A stretch of 22,189 nt of DNA from Brevibacillus sp. (GTDB taxonomy: Bacteria; Bacillota; Bacilli; Brevibacillales; Brevibacillaceae): positions 1-22,189 of the forward strand of contig JARDZO010000058.1 of assembly GCA_029240815.1 (NCBI GenBank), written 5' to 3'. Numbering within the stretch: position 1 is the stretch's first letter; every line of letters begins with the position of its first letter. This document shows, in pieces, positions 6,979 to 14,643 of this stretch. The notes beneath the pieces are model-generated. The model saw only the letters and a list, made by a program, of their open reading frames with translations. It had not been told where the DNA came from and did not search any database. Position numbers and translations under genes: made by a program.

Positions 6979-9087
6979 TCAATCCCTCTCGCTTTCAGCC
7001 AGTTGTTTCAGACTGACGTAATCTGTTTTTCCACTGCCCAGCAGCGGAAGAGCCTTGATCTGTTTAACAGCACCGGGGATCAGCAACGGCGAGTATTGTT
7101 TTTCAGTCAGATAGGCGCGCAGTTGGTTCAGTTGCACGGATTCATCTGTGGTGTAGAGCAGGACGCGCTCGCCCTTACGCTGGTCGTTGATGGTGATGGT
7201 GGCAAAGCCGGAGTGTCCAAAGCATTCCATGGCGAGCTCTTCGATGAGATTGAGCGAAACCATTTCTCCCCCGATTTTGGCAAAGCGTTTGAGGCGGGAC
7301 TTGATGGTCAAAAATCCTTCGCGGTCAGCTTCGACCAGGTCCCCCGTCTGGTACCATTCTTCAGCTGGCAGGAAGCCTTTTCCGTGGATCATGTAACCCT
7401 TCATCACGTTGGGTCCTTTGACCAGCAGCTGTCCGCCCTTTTCGATGCCCTCTACCGGCTCCAGGCAATACGACATCCCTGGCATCAGTCGTCCGACAGT
7501 ACCCGGTTTGTTCGCCAACGGCGTGTTCAGCGACAGGATGGGAGCAGTCTCGGTAGCGCCGTAGCCTTCAAAGATGCGTACACCAAACTTCTCCATCCAC
7601 AGCTTGCGTACATCGTCCTTGAGCTTTTCCGCTCCCGCAAACACATAACGCAGGGAGTAGAAATTGTACGGGTGAGCCATTCTTCCATACCCAGCCATGA
7701 AGGTCGAGGTACCAAACAGGATCGTAGCATTCTGGTCGTACACCAGCTCGGAAATCGCTTTGTAGTGCAAGGGGCTGGGATACAGAAAGACCGGGATTCC
7801 TTTCACGACGGGCAAGAGTGTCCCAGCAGTCAGTCCAAAGCTGTGAAACATCGGCAGTGCATTGAAGAACTTGTCGCGGGAGGTAATATCGATGACACTC
7901 GTCACCTGCTGGATATTGGCGTACAGGTTGGTATGTGTCAGCACGACGCCCTTTGGCTTGCTTTCACTGCCAGACGTAAAGAGAATGAGCTCGTTTTCGA
8001 TTGCCTGCGCCTTTTGTTTGGTCACGAAACGGGTGAGGGCAGAGAGTTTGTCAAAAATCGTAGCAGATGCTTTCAGGTCCTCCAGATAGACGATGGTCAT
8101 CTGTGCTTCCAGACCGGCGATCACGTGCTCCAGCTTGCCTTTCTCAATAAATACCCGCGATGTCAGGATTGTATCGATATGAGCCGTTTCGCAGCATTCG
8201 AGGAGAGAGCGGACTCCCAGTGAAAAGTTCAGGATCGCAGGTGTCTTTCCGATGCGAAACAAAGACAGGAGCGTGATCAAATGTCCGACTGAATTCGGAA
8301 GGAACACGCCGACGACTGGTTTGCCGAACAACGGTGATTTGAGCTTGTCGCCTAATAAGTAGCTGCCGATCAGCAGTGTACGATAGTTGATCGCTGTACC
8401 CATGTCTTTGGCGATTTCCATCTTGGCGCCGTTGAGGCGTGCTGCTTCCAAGACTTCATCGAACAGGTTGACGTTTTGCTTCATGCGGCTTTGGAACAGC
8501 TCATTTTGCAGGGTCTGCTGGATTCGATCGCTTGCAGATGCTTTTTGCTCCCGCATGGACAGCGTCTCGTCACGCTCCATGGTAAAAGGTGTACCGACTG
8601 TGATGGTGACATCAGGAAACCACAAGAGGCGCAGTTTTCCTTTTAAGTACGAGAATACGGAGCGCTCCAGGCCATTGATGGCAACGGGATACACGGTTGC
8701 TCCAGTCCGCAGGGCGAGGTAGCCGACGCCGCTGTAGACTTTCATGATGCCGCCAGTGGTAGTGATGCGACCCTCTGGGAAAATCACCAGCGTCTCGCCG
8801 TTGCGGATGACTCGCAGCATGTGGCGGATTGAGTAAGGATTGAGCGGGTCGACGGAAATGTGCTTGCGGAAGCGCAGGAAGAACGCGAATTTCTTGGCGA
8901 TGTCTGTGTTGACGACAAAGGTAGCGCCCTTTGGCAGGCAAAACGACAGGAGCACAGCGTCCATGAGAGATACGTGATTCGGTATGATGATCGATGGCTG
9001 GGAAAGATCGATTTTGTGCAGGCCCTGGACTCGAGGTCGAAACCAAAGCATCAGAATGGCTTTCAGGAAGGCATGAATGAGAATCAT
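6979..9087 (-). CDS. aas: Bifunctional acyl-ACP synthetase / 2-acylglycerophosphoethanolamine acyltransferase (Aas)
   Basis: The protein is a 702-residue two-domain fusion. The N-terminal PlsC-type domain has NHVSLMD (His38, Asp43) and FPEGR (103-107), which re-acylate lysophospholipid. The C-terminal AMP-forming ligase has the P-loop TSGSESKPKG (371-380), GYGATE (508-513), TGD (581-583) and the catalytic Lys687 in GSGKTDY, which activate a fatty acid as acyl-AMP. This matches the length and order of E. coli Aas (about 719 residues), acting at the inner membrane surface. The ATG at 9087 follows AAAGGTG with 8 bases between; the in-frame GTG at 9096 overlaps that site and is less likely. The lplT gene follows directly, so lysophospholipid import and repair are coupled. 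An acyl-CoA ligase activity cannot be excluded. Confidence 0.9.
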   Translation of the reverse strand: MILIHAFLKAILMLWFRPRVQGLHKIDLSQPSIIIPNHVSLMDAVLLSFCLPKGATFVVNTDIAKKFAFFLRFRKHISVDPLNPYSIRHMLRVIRNGETLVIFPEGRITTTGGIMKVYSGVGYLALRTGATVYPVAINGLERSVFSYLKGKLRLLWFPDVTITVGTPFTMERDETLSMREQKASASDRIQQTLQNELFQSRMKQNVNLFDEVLEAARLNGAKMEIAKDMGTAINYRTLLIGSYLLGDKLKSPLFGKPVVGVFLPNSVGHLITLLSLFRIGKTPAILNFSLGVRSLLECCETAHIDTILTSRVFIEKGKLEHVIAGLEAQMTIVYLEDLKASATIFDKLSALTRFVTKQKAQAIENELILFTSGSESKPKGVVLTHTNLYANIQQVTSVIDITSRDKFFNALPMFHSFGLTAGTLLPVVKGIPVFLYPSPLHYKAISELVYDQNATILFGTSTFMAGYGRMAHPYNFYSLRYVFAGAEKLKDDVRKLWMEKFGVRIFEGYGATETAPILSLNTPLANKPGTVGRLMPGMSYCLEPVEGIEKGGQLLVKGPNVMKGYMIHGKGFLPAEEWYQTGDLVEADREGFLTIKSRLKRFAKIGGEMVSLNLIEELAMECFGHSGFATITINDQRKGERVLLYTTDESVQLNQLRAYLTEKQYSPLLIPGAVKQIKALPLLGSGKTDYVSLKQLAESERD

Positions 9088-9153
9088 GTAGACCACACCT
9101 TTACAAGGAATAATGGCGTATCAGATAGCTTCATTGTAAAGAGTGGGGGGGTT

Positions 9154-9180
9154 AAAAAAAGTACCAACTTTCATTGGTAC
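9154..9180 (-). terminator. Rho-independent terminator of the kinase-regulator operon
   Basis: On the minus strand GTACCAA and TTGGTAC form a 7-bp stem with loop TGAAAG, followed by seven Ts. It lies about 60 bases past the response regulator stop and separates that operon from aas. Confidence 0.8.
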
Positions 9181-9240
9181 CTGGTCATAGTGCCTAGTCG
9201 GGCAAACTGTCGAAGGGTACGAAGGCAGCGCCAACGCAGG

Positions 9241-9879
9241 CTAGAAAAGCTTTTTCTGGCTTGCCTTGGCTGCTGCTTCCTTGCTCGATTTGACGCCCAT
9301 TTTTTTAAGGATGCGGTTGATGTGGTTTTTGATCGTGCGTTTGGTAATGTGTAAGGACTGCTCGATCTGTGTCTGCGTCTGACCTTGATGGATGAGGTGC
9401 AAAATTTCCTTTTCTGCTGGGGAGAGCAGCTTTTGGTTCTCGTCGTTTTTCAAACGCAAGAATTCGTTACGCAAGGCGGCGGCAGCGGTAGGATGAATAG
9501 CCGATTGCCGTAAATGAGCTGCTCGGATCGCGTCCGGGATTTCTTTGAAGCTCGATTTGCTGATGTAATTGACTGCCCCTGCTGAAAAGGACTCCACGAT
9601 CACGTCCTCGGCCGTCAGGGAAGTGAGCATAATGATTTTACAGTCGGGCTGAAGCTGGATAAGCGCAAGGGCGGTATCAATGCCGTCCAGATTGTTTTCC
9701 GTCAGGTTGATATCCATCAGAACGACGTCAACGTTGGCAGGGGAATACTTCTCAATCGCTTCTTCTTTAGTCCCAGCCTCGCCTGTGACTGTAATTTCAG
9801 GCTCCTTGTTCAAGTAATCGACCAACCCTTTACGCCAAACAGGATCATCTTCCACAAGAAAGACTTTGATCGGTTCCAT
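9241..9879 (-). CDS. NarL/LuxR-family response regulator
   Basis: This 212-residue two-domain regulator has a receiver domain at about 3-120 with acidic pocket Asp11/Asp12, phospho-acceptor Asp56 (VVLMDIN), Thr86 and Lys108, and a LuxR-type helix-turn-helix from LSPAEKEIL (about 150-205) with the TKRTIKNHINRIL recognition region. The frame is open far upstream, but the ATG at 9879 follows AAGGGAGGACG and starts a normal receiver (MEPIKVFLVEDD). It begins 2 bases after the stop of the kinase at 9882, and its Shine-Dalgarno lies inside the kinase's last codons, so translation is coupled. The target genes and the signal are not evident; the adjacent aas-lplT operon is one possible target. Confidence 0.92.
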   Translation of the reverse strand: MEPIKVFLVEDDPVWRKGLVDYLNKEPEITVTGEAGTKEEAIEKYSPANVDVVLMDINLTENNLDGIDTALALIQLQPDCKIIMLTSLTAEDVIVESFSAGAVNYISKSSFKEIPDAIRAAHLRQSAIHPTAAAALRNEFLRLKNDENQKLLSPAEKEILHLIHQGQTQTQIEQSLHITKRTIKNHINRILKKMGVKSSKEAAAKASQKKLF

Positions 9880-9881
9880 GT

Positions 9882-11255
9882 TTACGTCCTCCCTTCTACA
9901 CGTTTTTTGGGGAACAAGAGAAACACTGTCGTACCTTTTGTGAGTTCGCTTGAGATTTCCAGCATGCCCTGATGCTTTTGCATGACGTTGTAACAATAAG
10001 ACAATCCCAGACCAAAGTTTTGGGTGGTCTTCTTGGTGGAGAAGAAGGGATCGAAGACATGCGGCAGATTTTCCTTGGAAATTCCTGTCCCTGTATCCTC
10101 GACGGCGATGACCAGATGCTTTTTGGACAGGAACAGCTGCAAGCGCAGCGTTCCGCCGGTTTTCATCGCCTCGAAGGCATTCATGCACAAATTGGTGAGG
10201 ATCTCACGCAACTGTACAGGGTCACAGTTCAATTGAAGTGACTCGTCCAGCTCGGTCATCACGTCGACTTGTTGCTTGGTTGCGTAGGGCGCGAGTGTTT
10301 GGATGACTTGCGTGATTACTTGGCTCGGCTTGATTGTTTCCTCCTGCAAGACGATGTCGCGCAACTGTCCCTGAATCCGGTTCATCATATCCAGGATGTG
10401 CTGGGACGATTGAATGAGGACGGAAGCATCCTCTCTCAAGCCTGGCTGATCGGTACTTTCTGCGTACGAGTCGATCCGGTCGGCATAGAGCGAAATTTTC
10501 CCTACCTCGTTTTTGATCGAATGATTGATGATCTGTGCCCCGGAGGTCAAGGCACGCAATGTACTGTCCAGCCGCCGTTTTTCTACGCGGAGCCTGACGC
10601 CGAGAAAGCCGTATTTCAGACTGATAGCAACAATCAGAACGAACTGGATGATGACCACCAGTGTGTTGTAGCGCCACGCCTCATAATCATTTTGAATTCG
10701 CATGACGTAGATGAAAAGAAAGACGAAAAAGAGCGGCACAATGATCAACATGTTCGTGAAAAAGCTGTTCTTCTTGACCAGCGGGTCCTTCTCACGGAGA
10801 TACTGCAGGATCAGCAACGTACAAGCTACCAGAAAATAAGGAATGACCCAGAACACCATAATCCAGTAGTTGAAAGTAAGCTCCGGGAAGATCGGTGTAA
10901 TGACCAGCATGATGATCGGCGGAATGAGGGTAGCATACTTCGTCATTCTTTTCGCTTTCATGGAAATGGACTCATAGGAATACACGGCAAACATCAAAAA
11001 CGTATAGGGCAAACCAGCTTGGGTCAGAAAGGAAGCACTTCTACTCAACAACACCAGTGCTCCGCTCCAGCCCGAATGAAGAGCCCATACATCTGCCCAA
11101 TGGGGGAGAATCGTTTCATCAATGACGGCCGAGAAAAAGCCACCCGATCCGACGAAGGCTGTGGCACTCGCCCAGCGAATAGAAGTACGCCATGGATCTG
11201 TAAATAGCACGAGCAGACCCAGTGCCCATAAGGTAAACAAGATGAAAACCATCAT
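9882..11255 (-). CDS. Membrane-bound sensor histidine kinase
   Basis: A 457-residue kinase. The first 220 residues are mostly hydrophobic with about seven predicted spans and no large extracellular domain, suggesting an intramembrane or small-ligand signal. The likely phospho-acceptor is His245 in INHSIKNEVGKI. The HATPase_c domain has an N box (NLCMNAFEAM, about 355-364), G1 DTGTG (387-391), F box FDPFF (401-405) and G2 GLGLS (415-419). It lacks the ER-x-R-I-A-RELHD motif of the usual NarL-partner (HisKA_3) kinases although its neighbour is a NarL-type regulator. The ATG at 11255, with a second ATG directly after it, lies 11 bases after AGGAG. It is the first gene of the two-gene operon. Confidence 0.9.
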   Translation of the reverse strand: MMVFILFTLWALGLLVLFTDPWRTSIRWASATAFVGSGGFFSAVIDETILPHWADVWALHSGWSGALVLLSRSASFLTQAGLPYTFLMFAVYSYESISMKAKRMTKYATLIPPIIMLVITPIFPELTFNYWIMVFWVIPYFLVACTLLILQYLREKDPLVKKNSFFTNMLIIVPLFFVFLFIYVMRIQNDYEAWRYNTLVVIIQFVLIVAISLKYGFLGVRLRVEKRRLDSTLRALTSGAQIINHSIKNEVGKISLYADRIDSYAESTDQPGLREDASVLIQSSQHILDMMNRIQGQLRDIVLQEETIKPSQVITQVIQTLAPYATKQQVDVMTELDESLQLNCDPVQLREILTNLCMNAFEAMKTGGTLRLQLFLSKKHLVIAVEDTGTGISKENLPHVFDPFFSTKKTTQNFGLGLSYCYNVMQKHQGMLEISSELTKGTTVFLLFPKKRVEGRT

Positions 11256-11288
11256 CGTAGGTTGTTCTCCTGTCGTTTAGATAGGTCT

Positions 11289-11294
11289 ATTATA
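11289..11294 (-). promoter_or_regulatory. Probable -10 element for the kinase-regulator operon
   Basis: The minus strand reads TATAAT here, about 35 bases before the kinase ATG. No good -35 lies at 16-18 bases; TTGAGG at 20 bases is the nearest. The position in the divergent intergenic region supports it. Confidence 0.35.
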
Positions 11295-11446
11295 CCGTAC
11301 GGGTAGAGTTGGAGCCTCAAAGGTTTTTCGCCGGAATCGCATATGTTGATTCATCATATTGTCAGGTAAGCAGGTTTTCTCTCTTGTGTGTTGAAATGAA
11401 ATCGAAATGAGGCGATCTTGCCATCTAAACAACGGCAGGTGATAGC

Positions 11447-14122
11447 ATGAAGCGATTGGATTTTATCTATCAGAAAATTTCGGAATTTGGCTCGGATAAA
11501 AAAGTGAGTGCCAGTGAATTGGCGGATGAACTCGGGTTAAGTCGTGCCAATGTGAGCAGTGATCTGAACCGTTTGTGGAAGGAAGGCAGAATCGAAAAGG
11601 CAGAAGGCAGGCCAACCTTGTTCTATGCCAAGCAAACCAATGACACGTTATACCGTGCCGAGACATCGCTGGACAGGCTGGCAAAGGCAAATAAAAGCTT
11701 GATAACGCCGATTGAGCAGGCAAAAGCTGCGGTGCTGTATCCGCCACGGGGGATGCACTGCCTCATTTTAGGGGAAACAGGAGTGGGCAAATCGGGATTT
11801 GCCGGCTTGATCCACGAGTTTGCTATCGACATCGGACGTTTGGAAAAAGAAGCGCCGTTCGTCGTATTCAACTGTGCTGATTACGCCAACAATCCACAGT
11901 TATTGTACAGCCAGCTGTTTGGAGTGAAAAAGGGAGCGTACACGGGGGCCGATAATGACCGGAGGGGGCTTGTGGAAAAAGCCGACAGGGGCATTCTCTT
12001 TCTCGACGAGGTCCATCGTTTGCCCGCAGAGGGTCAGGAAATCTTTTTCACGTTCATGGACAAGGGAATCTTTCGCAGGGTAGGAGAGACAGAGGTAGAG
12101 CGGACCGCGCAGGTGCAAATCATTTCAGCGACGACAGAAAACCCGGAATCCAGCTTGCTCAAAACGTTTATTCGTCGCATCCCCATGGTGATCAAGCTGC
12201 CTTCTCTCGTGGAACGCGGGATGGAAGAGCGGTTTGGACTCTTGATGAACCTTTTTCGCGAAGAAGCGTTTCGACTGGGCCGTGAAATTCAAATCTCAGC
12301 GACTGCTATCCACGCCTTTTTGTCGTATCACTGCCCTAACAATATTGGTCAACTTAAAACGGATATCCAGCTGACTTGTGCCAGTGCCTATGCGGACTTT
12401 ATCTCATTGAAGAAAAAGCAGCTGAAGGTGGCTGTGCAGGATTTGCCGCATCATGTGAAGCAAGGCCTGCTCTTGGCAAAGGAACGGAAGGCTGCGCTGG
12501 AAGAATTGGTGGGGACCGACCACAAGTGCTTTGTCGTACAGCCTACACAGGACAGCATTTCGGTCGAGCGGGAGCCAGAGGATGCGACAGACAGCGTCTA
12601 TGAAAAAATCGAGCAAAAAATCCATGAGCTTCGCAATCAGGGAGTCAGCGAGGAAGAGCTAGAGTTTGATATCGAGAACTATTTTACGCGTTTTATTAAA
12701 GGTGTCCATCAGCGTATCAACAAGGACGACATGTCACGTATCATTGACCCGATCATCATCCATCTGGTAGAGGATATCGTACGCTACGCTGAAGCCCGAC
12801 TGGGGAAGATTTTGAGCCAGAAAGTCATTTTCGGGCTCGCCCTGCACATCCAGACCTCCAAAGAACGCCTCGCCCAGGGAAAACAAATCACCAATCCCCA
12901 TATCAACAGTGTCCGAATCAAGTACAAGAAAGAGTTTGCTGTGGCGCTGGAGTGTGTCCGCATGATCGAGGAAGCCATCCTGATGGACTTGCCGATCGAC
13001 GAGGCAGGCTACCTCACCATGTTCTTTGTGCTTGATGACGAGAGCATGCAGCAAGAGCGGGAAACGATTGGCGTCTTGGTCATCACGCATGGGAGCGGAG
13101 GCGCAACAGCCATGGTCGATGTCACGAATCGGCTCCTGGTCACAGAGTATGCCAAGGCGATCGATCTGCCCTTGGAAGAAGAATACATGAAAGTGCTGGA
13201 GCAAGCGATCAAGCTCGCCCGTGAAATGGGCTCGGCTGGATTGCTGTTGCTGGTAGATATGGGGTCGCTTTTAGGTTTTGGAGAAATCATCGAAAAGGAA
13301 GTCGGCATTCCGGTCAAAGTGATTCCCATGGTGAGCACACCCCATGTCATCGAGGCTACGCGAAAGGCAATGCTGGGACACACGCTGGAAGACGTATACC
13401 GGGATGTGAGTACCCTCGCGTTGTTACAGAGGGAAGAGCAGACGAAGGAACCGGTCCGCGAGCATGCACCCGCTCTGGCTATTGTAGCGGCATGCTTGTC
13501 TGGAGAGGGCAGTGCCTTGTTTTTGAAAAAGATGCTGGAGACTCGCCTGCGCTATGACAATCAGCTGCTAGAAATCGTGCCGCTGCAATTGATCGACAAG
13601 ACACAGGCACGCAAGCAATTGAAGCAGATCAAGGATGAACGGAAGGTGCTCTGCATTGTGAGCAACTACATGCTGGATAAAGACCTGCGCTGCTACGGGA
13701 TGGATGATGTGCTGAACGGCGAGGCTCTGCAAGACATTCAGCAAATGATCGACTTTGAAGAAGCGTTTGTGAAAATGGTCGAGACCCTGAAAGAGCATTT
13801 GACGATGGTAGAAGGGCAGCGAGTGCTGGAGGATGTGAGAACGAGCGTTGCACGGATGGAAGAGCGGCTGCACAATGTTCTTGTCTTTGATACGAGAATT
13901 GGGGCCTATCTGCACATATGCTGCCTGATTGATAGACTGAAAGCTGGTCTCCCTACTGTCGCCTACTCTGAAAAGGCAAGCTTTCTCGATGACAACAAAA
14001 AGCTGTACAGCGTCGTTCGTCATGAGCTGCAACCGATCGTAGATCACTACGAGATCAGCATGAGCGAAGACGATGTGTGTTTTATCATGAACTTCTTTTT
14101 GCACAATAAAACACTAGCGTGA
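11447..14122 (+). CDS. LevR-type sigma-54-dependent PTS operon activator (HTH, AAA+, PRD, EIIA, EIIB-like, PRD)
   Basis: An 891-residue transcription activator. In order: an N-terminal winged helix-turn-helix (about 5-60), a sigma-54-interacting AAA+ domain with Walker A GETGVGKS (109-116), the sigma-54 contact loop GAYTGA (163-168) and Walker B GILFLDEVH (182-190), PRD1 (about 405-535, with His439 and His467), a mannose-type EIIA domain (from about 540, His548 in ITHGSGG), an EIIB-like domain with Cys683 (AACLSGEG), and PRD2 (about 798-890, His823 in LHICCLIDRL). In B. subtilis LevR the EIIA and PRD2 histidines take phosphate from HPr and EIIB respectively, with opposite effects; the same logic is inferred here. 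The ATG follows CAGGTGA. It lies upstream of a -24/-12 promoter and a PTS operon on the same strand, its likely target. Confidence 0.93.
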   Translation: MKRLDFIYQKISEFGSDKKVSASELADELGLSRANVSSDLNRLWKEGRIEKAEGRPTLFYAKQTNDTLYRAETSLDRLAKANKSLITPIEQAKAAVLYPPRGMHCLILGETGVGKSGFAGLIHEFAIDIGRLEKEAPFVVFNCADYANNPQLLYSQLFGVKKGAYTGADNDRRGLVEKADRGILFLDEVHRLPAEGQEIFFTFMDKGIFRRVGETEVERTAQVQIISATTENPESSLLKTFIRRIPMVIKLPSLVERGMEERFGLLMNLFREEAFRLGREIQISATAIHAFLSYHCPNNIGQLKTDIQLTCASAYADFISLKKKQLKVAVQDLPHHVKQGLLLAKERKAALEELVGTDHKCFVVQPTQDSISVEREPEDATDSVYEKIEQKIHELRNQGVSEEELEFDIENYFTRFIKGVHQRINKDDMSRIIDPIIIHLVEDIVRYAEARLGKILSQKVIFGLALHIQTSKERLAQGKQITNPHINSVRIKYKKEFAVALECVRMIEEAILMDLPIDEAGYLTMFFVLDDESMQQERETIGVLVITHGSGGATAMVDVTNRLLVTEYAKAIDLPLEEEYMKVLEQAIKLAREMGSAGLLLLVDMGSLLGFGEIIEKEVGIPVKVIPMVSTPHVIEATRKAMLGHTLEDVYRDVSTLALLQREEQTKEPVREHAPALAIVAACLSGEGSALFLKKMLETRLRYDNQLLEIVPLQLIDKTQARKQLKQIKDERKVLCIVSNYMLDKDLRCYGMDDVLNGEALQDIQQMIDFEEAFVKMVETLKEHLTMVEGQRVLEDVRTSVARMEERLHNVLVFDTRIGAYLHICCLIDRLKAGLPTVAYSEKASFLDDNKKLYSVVRHELQPIVDHYEISMSEDDVCFIMNFFLHNKTLA

Positions 14123-14139
14123 TTAGTGTTTTATTTTTT
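14105..14139 (+). terminator. Rho-independent terminator after the sigma-54 activator
   Basis: AATAAAACACTA (14105-14116) and TAGTGTTTTATT (14124-14135) form a perfect 12-bp stem with a 7-base loop that holds most of the activator stop codon TGA (14120-14122). T residues follow to 14139. It separates the regulator transcript from the PTS operon. Confidence 0.88.
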
Positions 14140-14164
14140 GCTTTTAGGGAGCGAAAAGCTAAAC

Positions 14165-14180
14165 ACTAAAGCGCTTACAT
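14165..14180 (+). promoter_or_regulatory. Second, weaker cre-like site
   Basis: ACTAAAGCGCTTACAT matches the cre consensus WTGNAARCGNWWNCAW at 14 of 16 positions. Its last ten bases are the exact inverted repeat of 14245-14254. It lies about 107 bases upstream of the -24 element, so it could bind CcpA or be part of the activator's upstream binding sites. Confidence 0.45.
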
Positions 14181-14197
14181 CGAAACACACTTACTTG

Positions 14198-14212
14198 CCG
14201 CCAATTAGGTGG
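14198..14212 (+). promoter_or_regulatory. Possible upstream activator site
   Basis: CCGCC-AATTA-GGTGG is a short dyad (5-bp arms, one G-T pair) about 60 bases upstream of the -24 element, a distance reasonable for an enhancer-binding protein. Only one copy was seen, so this is weak. Confidence 0.2.
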
Positions 14213-14244
14213 AAGAAGAAAATCGGCCATTGACGGGGATCTGT

Positions 14245-14260
14245 ATGTAAGCGCATACAA
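14245..14260 (+). promoter_or_regulatory. Catabolite-responsive element (cre, CcpA operator)
   Basis: ATGTAAGCGCATACAA fits the Bacillus cre consensus WTGNAARCGNWWNCAW at all 16 positions. It ends 11 bases upstream of the -24 element. CcpA with HPr-Ser46-P bound here could block the activator, DNA bending or polymerase, giving glucose repression of the PTS operon. Confidence 0.8.
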
Positions 14261-14271
14261 AAAGGGTGTTT

Positions 14272-14287
14272 TGGCACGCAGCTTGCT
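14272..14287 (+). promoter_or_regulatory. Sigma-54 (-24/-12) promoter of the PTS operon
   Basis: TGGCACGCAGCTTGCT matches the consensus TGGCACG-N4-TTGCW throughout, with GG (14273-14274) and GC (14285-14286) exactly 10 bases apart. The start of transcription is expected near 14298, about 30 bases before the EIIB start codon. The adjacent LevR-type activator explains its presence. Confidence 0.9.
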
Positions 14288-14328
14288 ATGTAGTAACAGC
14301 ATATCGAAGGTGAAGGGAGGGAGTAGGA

Positions 14329-14631
14329 TTGAATATTTTGCTGTGTTGCAATGCAGGGATGTCTACTAGTCTGTTGGTGCAAAAGATGGAGCAGGCAGCC
14401 AAGGATAAAGGGTTGAATTCCAGGATCTGGGCTGTTTCTGCGGACGAAGTCAAAAGACACATCGATCAAGCCGACGTACTCCTTTTGGGACCTCAAGTGC
14501 GCTACAAGTTAAGTGAAATGAAAAAGGAGGGGGAGGCAAGAGGAATTCCTGTAGATGTCATCAGGACGACTGACTACGGTACGCTGAACGGAAAAAATGT
14601 GCTGGAGTTTGCGCTTCGTCTAAAAAAATAG
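14329..14631 (+). CDS. celA: PTS lactose/cellobiose-type EIIB component
   Basis: This 100-residue cytoplasmic phosphocarrier takes phosphate from EIIA on a cysteine and passes it to the sugar bound by EIIC. The active-site loop CNAGMSTS starts at Cys7, as in E. coli ChbB and B. subtilis LicB. The length is normal for the family. It starts with TTG at 14329 after AAGGGAGGGA; no better in-frame ATG exists before the active site. It is the first gene of the operon, about 30 bases after the expected sigma-54 transcript start. By analogy with LevR it may also phosphorylate the activator when no sugar is being transported, keeping the operon off; that part is inference. Confidence 0.93.
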   Translation: MNILLCCNAGMSTSLLVQKMEQAAKDKGLNSRIWAVSADEVKRHIDQADVLLLGPQVRYKLSEMKKEGEARGIPVDVIRTTDYGTLNGKNVLEFALRLKK

Positions 14632-14643
14632 AGGAGGGTGCGT

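Noticed and set aside
7003..8223. 406-residue plus-strand open frame
   Set aside because: It is antisense to aas, whose motifs are complete; the translation has no recognisable domain.
9880..10188. N-terminal extension of the NarL-type regulator
   Set aside because: It overlaps the kinase's ATP domain in another frame, while the ATG at 9879 has an excellent Shine-Dalgarno and starts a normal receiver domain.
10269..11207. 312-residue plus-strand open frame
   Set aside because: It is opposite the membrane and kinase part of a clear histidine kinase gene and has no domain.
14124..14168. Alternative pairing of the terminator's 3' arm with AAACACTA at 14161-14168
   Set aside because: Eight base pairs are possible, but the competing segment is transcribed after the T run, so it could not act as an antiterminator in time.
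14165..14180. GCGCTTAC motif as a sigma-A promoter element or LexA site
   Set aside because: No fitting -35/-10 pair was found and it does not match GAAC-N4-GTTC; the cre-like reading explains it better.
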